A DNA stretch of 64,000 bases from Siphonodentalium dalli (taxonomy: Eukaryota; Mollusca; Scaphopoda; Gadilida; Siphonodentaliidae), in assembly GCA_032622095.1 (NCBI GenBank), contig CP136061.1:220629148-220693147 (forward strand), read 5' to 3'. The first letter of the stretch is position 1; each line of letters starts with the position of its first letter. The notes beneath the pieces are model-generated. The model saw nothing but the letters and a program-made list of their open reading frames with translations, searched no databases and had not been told where the DNA came from. Below are positions 36,291 through 46,731 of the stretch, piece after piece. The translations under genes and the position numbers were made by a program.

Positions 36291-36760
36291 TAAAGAGCGT
36301 CCATGATTTCGTTTCATCCAACGCAGGGGTAATAAAAAACGTCCATTATTTCGTTTCACCAAACGCACGGGACAATTGTCATTGTCGCATGGATTCGTGC
36401 AAAAAGACACTCAATATCTCCCAAATGTGCAATAAGACACCCAGAATCAAAATGTCTCATTAAAAATCAAATTTTATTTAGTCGTATGATAATTTTTTTT
36501 TTTTTTTTTTTGGAGTGAAATTACAACGGAATTTTAATGTTTATTGTACCTGCGTTGAGTTTGACTGTCGCAGACGAACGAGACTTTTTTGGTAGAAACT
36601 GGTGTCTTTTGCACATTTGGTAGATCCTGGTGTCTTTTTACACATTTGAAAGATTATCCTGGGTGTCTTTTTCCACGATACCATGCGACAATGAAACAAT
36701 TCAGAGATAATAACGAGCGTCAGTGATTTCGTTTCCCAAAAAAGCGGCAGTTGTTTTCAT
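36291..36760. repeat. Inverted repeat with AAAAGACAC words
   Basis: GTGCAAAAAGACACTC and CAAATGTGCAATAAGACACC on the left face GGTGTCTTTTGCACATTTGG and GTGTCTTTTTACACATTTG on the right. The outer flanks share GATTTCGTTTC words. The centre has a T run (36493-36512). This is probably a diverged foldback element. Confidence 0.6.
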
Positions 36761-37034
36761 TTGCGAACTTTTGTGCTCGTTTTTTTGACTAATGCTATTT
36801 TGAAGTTTTGCCATATACGAATGATGGTCGCTGCAAGTATTTTTCAATTTTCTTTTGCGTAGTAAGCTGAAAATTGACTGGGGAAATTTTGACCAATCTG
36901 GTATCAGATCAGACCGTGGGTCTCATATACCTCCAGTTACAACAAGTTAACAAGTTTCGTTTTAAACATAATGTTGTTTCATATTTTATTCTTGTATCTG
37001 TGAAATATTTGTCAAATCAAAAAACTAGGCTTAA

Positions 37035-37232
37035 CCCTTTCAGTGCCAAGTCCGATTTTTGTATCAACCCATATTTCCTTGATCATTTTTCAAATTTATT
37101 GATTATAATAATGTGATACATTGATGGAAAGAGCTCTTTCCATCAATGTATCACATTATTATAATCAATAAATTTGAAAAATGATCAAGGAAATATTGGT
37201 TGATACAATAATCGGACTTGGCACTGAAAGGG
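37035..37232. mobile_element. 198-bp near-perfect palindromic MITE
   Basis: TTAA at 37031-37034 and 37233-37236 flanks ends CCCTTTCAGTGCCAAGTCCG and its inverse. The arms are almost identical over their full 95 nt and meet at GGAAAGAGCTCTTTCC. The high arm identity suggests recent activity. The ends place it with the piggyBac-like group. Confidence 0.9.
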
Positions 37233-37239
37233 TTAAAGT

Positions 37240-38826
37240 TGATGTATCTCTTCCCCGAACTTTCTGGATTTATTTAGATATATAAATTAAATGGCGTTAC
37301 GTCGGTATGTGTCAATATATTACGTTATCAACGAAAATCAACAAAATAGGTTCATTTGTGCATAATTATGATGAATCAAAGCATAATTGTATATATCATG
37401 AGAACAAAAAGATTCCCATGATTCTATCACCTGTATACATACGGACAACGAATTGCTTTGGATTCTGGTCGAGTTATGCGGCATCATGATATTCCCCACT
37501 GTTTATGCCTAATTACAAATTGACAAATGCAACCAATAAATATCTGGGATTGACCCCCTCCCATGGCGCCTGACGCACGAAGATTACTATAGACGAGCAT
37601 CATTACTAATACACAATAAATCAACTCAACTATTGAAAACTACCCCCTCTCCCAGCATCTCATCCCTTTTATATCTCTATCTCTCTCGCTCTCTCTTTCT
37701 CTCTCTCGTCCTATCTACCTCTTTCTCGTTCACAATTTCTCTCCCTGCTTCTAACGACATCATCATTACTATAATTATGATATTTTCATTCCTTCCCGTC
37801 CGACCCCCTCTCTACACTTAATGACGAGCGGGCGCGAAACAAAAGGGGAGTAAACTTAATAAAAGCCCTTGGGCTTGTTGTTTAATCCCCTTTCCAATCA
37901 ATCGAATTTATATTATTCTATTCTCCTGTAAAATGTCTGTTAAATGTTTATATATGTTATTATTTTGATTGGAATAAAATATGTTTACACTAATTGTATT
38001 GCTGTTTTCATTGAATGCAATTGCATTTTCAAGTGTTTTTCGCCACTGCCATCGGAAATATATCCGTTGATTTGAAATGACATATGTTTATGTCTGTTGC
38101 TGTGAAGAGAATATAAATTAATTATGCCTATTGCCCGTGCCTGTGCATCAATTTTTTTTTTTAAATTATGCTAGTTTCCCCATAGACCACGTGCATTCAC
38201 TGGTGCCATCGACGATATGGCCTGTAGCCATCCGGAATACGGAATCGGAAACCGACTAGTCGTTCCCGCATGTATATATTTGAGGAAAAAGAAGCGAATT
38301 ATTTGACAAATCATTACCGAAATCCTACTGATAAACCCCAGGATGCAAAGCCCGCGTATATAGGATGGATTAATGTGAAATTCCGATTAGCGTGTGCGAA
38401 CTGTAACTTAAAACCTCATATTAATGGGATCGAGGGTAGGGTTTAATCAGGCTCTGGTATAGAAAACACGTACCGAATGTAGTTTTATGATGTCAAATCG
38501 GATGGGACATTTTTTAATGACTCCTCGTATATCTTCCTTATGCGAAATATAGCACTATATATACCATTAAACTGTGGTTGACTGTCATTATAATTTGCCA
38601 TCGTGGGCGATTTTATTGTGGTCTCCAAATAATCAAGAGTTTACATCATATTCGTACTAAAATTACACAGTGTTCACTACGTTCTGGATGACTATCCAGC
38701 TTTAATCTGTGTCTCGAGGTCAAGCACAGCAGAAATCGAGGTACATTGCGCGACCACGTGCGATTATATGGGTGCATGTCGGGCTATCATAGTTCACAAA
38801 GTACACCACACACACAGAGTATCCCC
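37240..38826. other. No recognisable gene; CT microsatellite
   Basis: A CT-rich simple repeat lies at about 37673-37735. The rest is AT-rich with small open frames. Confidence 0.5.
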
Positions 38827-38835
38827 CGCAAAGAT

Positions 38836-39513
38836 GGGTGTGTCTTTTTACCGGATTCCGGATTCCGGATCCCGGATTTCGACCCGGATTTCGACCCGGA
38901 TTTAGGTGTCTTTTTACCGGATTTCGACCCGTATTCGGGTATGAATTTAATGCTTGTTTTATCACACATTTAACCCATTAAAAGCCGTTTCTGACACGCG
39001 GAAACTGGTTAGGAGGTGAGATTAAACCAAAATAGGGCTGTCGTGCTCATTCAACCCGATTAATCGTATTTAAAGGTACATATCGTGCCCGGATCAGCAT
39101 ACTTCTTATTTTTTCATATAGACACGGCGGTTGGATTGATTTTACGTGATCATGATGGCATTTAAGGGAACACACCATGTCCGGATCCGAATTAATTATC
39201 TCGTAATTATTTATCATATTTAAAGGTAGATATCATGTCCGGATCCAGTTTTTTTCTCTCTCTTTTTTTCCATATAAATTATCGTCTTTTTGATATATTA
39301 AATGTCACGTGGAACAAAGTTATAAGTTGATTTTGAGACGTTATACTAGGCTGTTGGATTGATTTCACGGAATGATTATCGCATTTAAAGGTACACACCA
39401 TGTGCGGAACCGAATTAAGTTCCACGTATTTACTGATAATATTTAAAGGTACAGATTATGTCCGGATCCGGATTTTTTCTTTTTATAAAGTAATGCTTAT
39501 TTAGTACAATAAA
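38836..39513 (+). repeat. Left TIR of the 4.17-kb element
   Basis: Matches 42351-43008 in inverted orientation up to CAATAAA/TTTATTG at the inner border. Its start has a short array of CCGGATT and TTTCGACCCGGA words. Confidence 0.85.
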
Positions 39514-39984
39514 TGTAAACTGAGTCGCGTGGAACTAGGTTATAGATGTTGATGTTTAGATCAGATCATTCCCGGATTCGGATACGAATAGTTCTTTTCT
39601 ATTTCATATAAATAGTCAAGTATTTAATACATTAAATGGCAGCTGAGCCACGCGGAACTCAGTTTATTTGGAAACGGTGAACATGGCGCTTGGATTGATT
39701 TCACGCGAGAATGAGCCCATTTACAGACAAACTTTATGCCCGGACCTGGATCCGGATTTTATGTGTCTTTTTCTAATTTCGACCCGAACCCTGATCTCAA
39801 TTTTATGTTTATTATAACCCATGTTTAACACATTAAAAGACATTTCAGGCCCGCGAAAACATGGCACAGGTTGCGTTTAACAGTAATATCATTGGGATTG
39901 AAATAAATTGACTTGCTTTTGTGAAGATTTTTTGTTCTCGAGCCCACAAAAAAACCTGGTGCAGTTTAAATGGTTTATTGTTTT

Positions 39985-41420
39985 AGTTCGATTATAAACG
40001 ATTATATATATATTCCTTTATTTCCTCCAGTACCGGAGAGCAAGTAACACATGCAAATACATTACAAATCACAATACATATATGGTTGCATAGGTATAAT
40101 ATAAAAGTTATACGATACGATAGATATAAATATAAGAATTAAGGACAACACACGGTATTTTGGGATCCAATTAAGACCCAGACTATAAGGTGCTTCAAAG
40201 TATGCCTATATGTGTATAATAAAAGAAGAAAAAAAAAATATATATATATAAAAGCTATCAGGGAGATTCATGTATACTGCGCACATGGTCATTTGCGTGC
40301 GCGTGAACTATATGGTATGTGCGATGGGTGTGTCATTCCCAACACAGGTGTGTCCCCATAACAGTAAGCCGTTTTATGGACGTGATCGCATGGGTAGTCA
40401 CGTCGTCTGGCGACGTTATTGCTATATACTAGTCCCAGCTACAATTTTGACATTCGCTATCCGGATTAAGTTGGAGACTGCAATTTTGCCAGACTGCATT
40501 TGAACATGTAGACATGTCGTTACTCTACCATTTCCATGTATGTTGTCCATAATAGGAACGCCCTTCTGATTAGGAAAGTGATAAATTCAATATCAGATTC
40601 TACGTGGCGACTGACGGCATCGGGCACGCATGCTAGAAAAACCAACAACTGTTTGTCACTAGACAAGTCATCGACAGCAAAGAAGCAGTCTATTCCGAAG
40701 TAACTAAGGATGCAATACCACGTGTCATTACTTATTACGGTCAGGTTGTTATTTGTACAGTTAAGTATGACATGTTCGACTGTGGTATTGAAAGTTGTGT
40801 TGCACAATGGACACATTCCAGAATCCCATATCAGAGATTGCGTTATGAGATTTGCGATTGTGGCACACTCGTGCTTCAGTTTCGGGAAAGAACGACATAT
40901 ATGCCAAAGTGGCGAGACTTTGAGTGTTGAATAACATGCCGCAAATGGCATGAGCTGTATGTCATGTTCCATTCTGAATCTCCAGTCACGTTCCTGTGTG
41001 ATTTTGACATTTGCTTTTACTAGACTTTTCCATGTCTCCTTTGTCGGGAACGTGCCCTCTTGTGCATATACACGACAATAATCCTGTAAGTCATATTTGG
41101 TTAGAACATGAGAAAATATGGTATATAAATGATGACTCGTCAAGGCTTTATGGGTGTCTAGAAAACATGAACAGAGAGGACTGTGGTTTTCTAATGTAAA
41201 TGAGATGCTTTCGTGAATAACGAATGATGAATTCATGCAACTGACTCCTTTCTGGACGCCGTTTTGAAGAGGGTGTACCTTTATGAGATCTGGTGCAAGA
41301 GTTTCCATTCGGAGAAGCATCACTTTCTCCAATAGTTTATACATGACAGGTAGTAAAGTTATCGTACGGTAGCTATCAAATTTTGTTTTGACTTTGTTAC
41401 CTTCGATATTTAAGCCGGTT
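39985..41420 (-). mobile_element. LINE copy with internal deletion
   Basis: The minus strand carries reverse-transcriptase block 0 (DSYRTITLLPVMYKLLEKV), a 274-codon open frame, and a 3' region ending near TTTATTTCCTCCAG at about 40030. It lies wholly inside the 4.17-kb inverted-repeat element. Either it inserted there later or it was part of the interior before the arms moved. Confidence 0.7.
40520..41344 (-). pseudogene. LINE polymerase with missing core
   Basis: The 274-residue frame begins inside the reverse transcriptase. It shows PLQNGVQKGVSCMNSS and then CSCFLDTHKAL, where the first catalytic aspartate sits. It then jumps to the C-terminal region with WHICRSFPKLKHE and CPLCNTTFNTTVEHVILNC, the CCHC-like knuckle. 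The YADD-containing palm between them is absent, so the protein cannot polymerise DNA even though the frame is open. In-frame deletion has left a long misleading open frame. The knuckle pattern differs from the CxCG type of the other two LINEs in the window, so this is a separate family. Confidence 0.75.
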
Positions 41421-42350
41421 TAAGTGAGATAGATGTACGACTTGTATTAAGCGTTTTATGTCACGACGCCCGAATCGTTATAAAAACACGGATAGCATAT
41501 TAATTCCGTTGCAGCCCGCTACTGTTTATACAGTGATTATAATATAGTCTGGCCGCCCGAATCGTTATAAAAAACACTGCTAGCATATACATCCTGTTGC
41601 AGCCAGCTACAGTTTATACAGTGATTATCTAGTTTAAAGATACAGACCATGCCCGGATCCGGTTTAAAAAAAAAAATCTCCATATAAATTAACGCCTATT
41701 TAATATATTAAATGTCAGCTGAGTTAAGAGGAAGTTAGAAGTTGATTTTGAGAGGTTAGACCCGGCTGTTGGATTTATTTCACGGAAGGATGGTCGCATT
41801 TAAAGGTGCATGCCATGCACGGATCCGAATTAATTATCGCGTATTTATTAATAATTTTTAAAGGTACAGATTATGCCCGGATCCCGATTGTTCTCCTTTC
41901 ACTTATAATTAACTCCTATTTAATACATTAAATGCCAGCGGAGTCACGTGGAACCAGGTTTTAAAATTAGTCCGTTTAAAGACACACTTTATTTCCCTAA
42001 TAGAATCCGGATTTGATGTTTCTCTTTGTGCTGATTTCGACCCTAACCGGGTTTGCATTTTATGTTTATTATATCCCACATTTAACACATTGAAGGACAT
42101 TTCAGACACGCGGAAACATGGCACAGGTTGGGTTTGAACAGAACAGAAAATATAAACTGTCCATATACCGCATGGTTGTTTAATAAATATACAGCAGATA
42201 TCTATCAATTACAGAAACGGTACTATTAGTACAAAATACTTCATTCAATACTGATAACAGTTTGAAATATATAACATTTTGGCTATCGTTGGAACTGTTT
42301 GTTTAAGAACCAATATGTTGTTTGTTAAAAAACTTATAAACTACCAATAG

Positions 42351-43008
42351 TTTATTGTATTAAATAAGCATTACTTTATAAGAAGAAAAATCCGGATCCG
42401 GACATAAGCTGTACCTTTAAATATTATCAGTAAATACGTGGAAATTAATCGGTTCCGCACATGGTGTGTACCTTTAAATGCGATAATCATTCCGTGAAAT
42501 CAATCCAACAGCCTAGTATAACGTCTCAAAAACAACTTATGACTTTGTTTCACGTGACATTTAATATATCAAAAAGACGATAATTTATATGGGAAAAAAA
42601 GAGAGAGAACAAAACCGGATCCGGACATGATATCTACCTTTAAATATGATCAATAATTACGAGATAATTAATTCGGATCCGGACATGGTGTGTTCCCTTA
42701 AATGCCATCATGATCACGTAAAATCAATCCAACCGCCGTGTCTATATGAAAAAATAAGAAGTATGCTGATCCGGGCACGATATGTACCTTTAAATACGAT
42801 TAATCGGGTTGAATGAGCACGACAGCCCTATATTGGTTTAATCTCACCTCCTAACCAGTTTCCGCGTGTCAGGAATGGCTTTTAATGGGTTAAATGTGTG
42901 ATAAAACAAGCATGAAATTCATACCCGAATCCGGGTAGAAATCCGGTAAAAAGACACCTAAATCCGGGTCGAAATCCGGGATCCGGAATCCGGTAAAAAG
43001 ACACACCC
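42351..43008 (-). repeat. Right TIR of the 4.17-kb element
   Basis: Inverse of 38836-39513 with small indels; the outermost 19 bp are identical. Confidence 0.85.
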
Positions 43009-43017
43009 CGCAAAGAT

Positions 43018-44814
43018 TGCAAGAGGTTTGTTAATTTTTTTTAGGTGGACTAAAGATGAAGAATTCGAATCGATTGTCCCTGTATAATCCAGTTACAACA
43101 ACGGAATTTCACCTAAGCAGATAATTATTCAAATTATTTTATTACCAATAATACTCACAACAATGCGAATGTTATTGTCATATTTGCCGAATAAGTCCTA
43201 TAAAAACCGGGGTTTTTTCTTGGCAGTTTGGGCGGTGAGCTAGAGTATAGTTGACAAATTCCATACATGGTGATGCCTAGTATGTATGCGCGTCGTCACA
43301 GTTGTATAAACAAATATCAATTTCCGCGTGTAACCAGCATGCTGTTATCCAACATGTCTATCTGTATATATATGAAAAAAATATATAATTACCGATTCGT
43401 AAATAAGTATATATAGGATGCTTAAATGCGAAACAAACACTAAGTTCAAGCACGTACGTCGCGAGAGTTCGAGAGGTCACACACGGTCACGATTCGCTGT
43501 GACTTTGAATGGCGACCGCAAAATATCTTTTCGGAATATAAGAAGTTGAAATGTTTCATATTCGATACACAACCGCATATTTCTGGAAGAAGTCGGTGGA
43601 ATTTTTGTTAGGCTGGCAAATATTCGACGTAGATAAAATTAGCAGATTTCAAAAATCGAAAACTGATAACTCTGAACTTCGACTCAAATCAAATATGTTT
43701 TACCCGCGAAGCCGAATAAATTGTCGTCAAATCGGATTATGCATCTTTAATTCGAAAGATGTTTGCAGTCCGGCATGCGAATGATGCGATAAATGGACAA
43801 AACCAGTTGTGTGTGGATGACATTCATCGCAGTGTGGTTCATATCAAGGATCACTGACATCACTGATACAGGGATGGAAGTATTCTACACTTTAAGGGCC
43901 ATAACTTCAATAGAAATGGACGTGTAAAATTATGTTACATGATGTGGATATTGAATACTGTTGTTCCTTTAATGCTGCCACCATGCCCATACAAAGGGTC
44001 ATTCAAAACCAACGAGAACTAACGTGCATACATGTAGATCCGACGTTATCGAATACCCCAGTATTCAGGATTTAAAACCCGTCTGTAATGGTTTTCGGGA
44101 TTAAAATAAAAGGCTATGTTGTACGCGACTTTGATGGCGACAATTGTGTGGTGTGTGATTGTTAGAGTGGGCCTGTTAGCACTTTTATGGTATCGTACTG
44201 TTCGTCGGGCGTTAGATTGTCTGTGACGTATCACAGATCAATCGCGTCCAATCCGGTCATCAGGACTTGTTCTCTTAATGCGGTGCAGGTTGGCAGATTA
44301 ATGTTGAGGAAAGTTATGAAAATAGATACCAGTGATGTGTGAAAGATATGTTCTTCGTCGAATATTGTACTGGTATATGCAGTATTCACCCACCCTTCTG
44401 TTAATTGGCCTTCATTATCCACTTGATCTGTTATAACGCAACTGGTATTCATGGTTCAGGGTGGGGGTTACACCCTCCTATATACATGTTTCGTGTAATT
44501 GTCGATCCACATTGTACGTATACTTCCAAATTATATACATTTAGGTTGTAATTAGTCATGCCTGTCAAAGAGACACCATCAAATTTGACACTAAAATATA
44601 GTCAAAATTCCAAAGCCATTCTTCTGCTGACCGCGCAGGAAAATAAGAAGAAAACTATACTCGCAATAAATTCCATTCGTACCACGCATGCACCACGACG
44701 CCCAACAAAATCGCATAAATAATACGATAAGAATAAAAATATTTCATTTATAACGTTCTTTAACCCTTTATATACGAACTGGATTATCCTATTCAGTTAT
44801 AAAAAGTATATATC
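43018..44814. other. No recognisable gene
   Basis: Open frames under 80 codons. A piggyBac-like TTAACCCTTTATATACG word occurs near 44760 without a partner end. Confidence 0.5.
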
Positions 44815-44955
44815 GGACCAATATACTATTATTCATTTGGAGAGGTGTTCAGGTAATAAAAGCAGACAACAGACATGCGAAAAGATAATTCAAGAGCAAT
44901 GGTCAGATAATAATTTCAACAAACGACCCATTATCTGAACATTTCCCAGTTCTGG
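44815..44955 (-). repeat. Dispersed hairpin repeat, inverted copy
   Basis: Reverse-oriented copy of the 27040 layout; the hairpin has TTCAACAAACGACCCATTAT. The same hairpin stands at 58683-58736 in the paralogous flank, marking one limit of the duplicated segment. Confidence 0.6.
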
Positions 44956-45371
44956 TTAAAACACAGACTCAACAGCTATAACACTGTACTGAGTCTGGAG
45001 TATTTTGGGGATCCCTATTACTGTAAGCAACCATTACGTCAGTCGCAACCAATTACAACTTAGTATCAACAAAGCGATGTAGCCATTCGGGTGAGTTTTA
45101 TGAATCTCTATACAGACGCAGATTTGCCACATAACTAAAAATAGCGCCAGTTTGAACCATCAGATAATAATTATACAGGTGACATATGTCATTGGTAAAT
45201 AGCTCTATACTAGTGTGCAACGAATACATAAGCGCTACTCATCATAGTTGGTTATTGGACAATCCGGTATCCTATAAACAAATGGACAAGGCCCGCTATA
45301 GGTTAACCTATCCTTTTGGAAATTCCATATAGCATGACCGACGACTTCCAATACCCTTACCCTAATTGTCT

Positions 45372-45840
45372 CCCGAAAAAATATTTCGGGGGACTATTAA
45401 ATAGCCGGTGTCCGTCCGTGTGTTCGTCGAGCGGTCCGCCGTCCGTCCGGAAATGGTTTCCGGATGATAACTTTAGTTTCGGTTATTAGATCAAAAGCAA
45501 ATTTCATAGGTGAGTTTATCAGACCAAAATACAGGTCAAGTTCGAATATGGGTGTGCTCCGCCCATTTTTGCGAGAGTTGTGGCCCTTTTTCGACTTGGA
45601 AAATTTCTCACTGTTTCGGTTTCCGGATGATATCTCAAGTTTGGACCCTTTAATTGCAAATACCGTTTTTATGTGGATCAGTCATATCAAGATACAGGTC
45701 AAGTTCCAATTTGAGTTTGATCCGATGATTTTTCTCAGTGTTATGGGCTTTTCTTCATTTTGTGCCAATTTGAGGTTATATTTTGACTTTAAGAGTTTTT
45801 TTGTAAGATTTTGTTATTTGTATGCATGTCAATAATGAGA
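45372..45840. repeat. CCGTCC-type lophotrochozoan repeat
   Basis: Starts with a CCCGAAA/TTTCGGG hairpin (45372-45390), then GTCCGTCCGTG and two diverged units with GGTTTCCGGATGATA and ATACAGGTCAAGTTC. Absent from the paralogous position downstream of copy B, so it inserted after duplication or was lost there. The 123-codon frame across it is a by-product. Confidence 0.7.
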
Positions 45841-45914
45841 CAATGCACAAGTGTCTTATCCATATAGTATACTTCTACAAAGCCTCCGCTCCAAATGAAG
45901 CCACCGGTTCGGGG

Positions 45915-45940
45915 GACACTGTGGCCGAGCGGCCTTTTAT
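45915..45940 (+). other. tRNA-like A-box fragment
   Basis: GACACTGTGGCCGAGCGG looks like the 5' end of a Leu/Ser-type tRNA or a SINE head. No B box follows, so it is at most a truncated relic. Confidence 0.3.
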
Positions 45941-46089
45941 TAATGTATACTTTACTACCGTTGGATTTAAAAATCTCTTTGATACATCTAAATTTAAAAG
46001 TTTTAAATTCCCCTAAAACCCTTACGGAAAAATATTTTGGTACAATGTATATAAAACACAACGTTAATTGTATTTAAGATTTGCAATAA

Positions 46090-46095
46090 TTTATT
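46090..46095 (-). terminator. Poly(A) signal of homeobox copy A
   Basis: AATAAA on the minus strand, 118 nt past the stop codon; preserved at the equivalent site of copy B. Confidence 0.6.
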
Positions 46096-46212
46096 AATGA
46101 AAAACTTAACAGATATAATAACTAACACATTTATACAGTCTAAGAAAAATATGAGAAAAAGCAGTGAATACTTTTCGATGTAGTTGTTTGTCAATGGAAG
46201 TTGATAATGCAA

Positions 46213-46731
46213 TCAGTAAGGTGGGTATCCCATATTTAGAACAGGAAACTGGCTGGTCGTGTAGTGAGGCGTGGCGGGAGTTGGCTGGTAATGAACCATC
46301 TGGTTACCGTCATACGTAGGCTGGAACGCTGGTAGACTTCTGGGTACCGAAACGTCGTGGTAGTTGTAGGACGTCGGATACATGTTAGCGGGAACATTAT
46401 ATGGATTGTATGCCGCCGCGTTTAAATGTGATGGCTGATCCTGGGTTGCGACAATCCGGTCGTTGGTTTTTGGCGGTCGTGTCGGTTGATCTGCGGTGTG
46501 CGCTGACGAACAGCGTGGTAATTCAGGAGAAGCAGCGGTACGGTTATTGTAGACGTGTGGTAAAGCGGTATGAGGCGGCGAAATCTTGGGGTATGTCGGC
46601 GTGTATTGGTAGATTGGCGGCATCATATGCGGCACAGCAAGCGGCAATGTCATTGTCTGTGTCGAAGATGGCAATTCTACGTCGGCAACTCGTCTTTTTC
46701 TGTTCTTGCATCTTTTGTTTTGAAACCATAT
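46213..46731 (-). CDS. Copy A exon 4 (end of homeodomain and tail)
   Basis: Begins at a TTTTTAG acceptor with Ile47 of the homeodomain and reads IWFQNKRCKNRKRRVAD, then a Pro/Tyr-rich tail with repeated YxP motifs. It ends in MGYPPY and a TGA stop. Confidence 0.9.
   Translation of the reverse strand: MWFQNKRCKNRKRRVADVELPSSTQTMTLPLAVPHMMPPIYQYTPTYPKISPPHTALPHVYNNRTAASPELPRCSSAHTADQPTRPPKTNDRIVATQDQPSHLNAAAYNPYNVPANMYPTSYNYHDVSVPRSLPAFQPTYDGNQMVHYQPTPATPHYTTSQFPVLNMGYPPY

Larger units (their letters stand above)
38836..43008. mobile_element. 4.17-kb element with long TIRs and 9-bp target duplication
   Basis: Direct repeats CGCAAAGAT (38827-38835 and 43009-43017) flank ends that read GGGTGTGTCTTTTTACCGG and the exact inverse. 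The inverted arms extend about 670 bp each and are themselves made of subrepeats carrying TTTAAAGGTACA and GTCCGGATCCG. Related direct units recur at 39540-39900 and 41637-42160. The interior holds a minus-strand LINE relic at about 39985-41420. Long arms with a 9-bp duplication are typical of Mutator-like elements (for example Rehavkus-type), but no transposase is visible. Confidence 0.8.

Noticed and set aside
45464-45835. 123-codon plus-strand frame
   Set aside because: It lies in the CCGTCC-type repeat, absent from the paralogous locus, with no family match.
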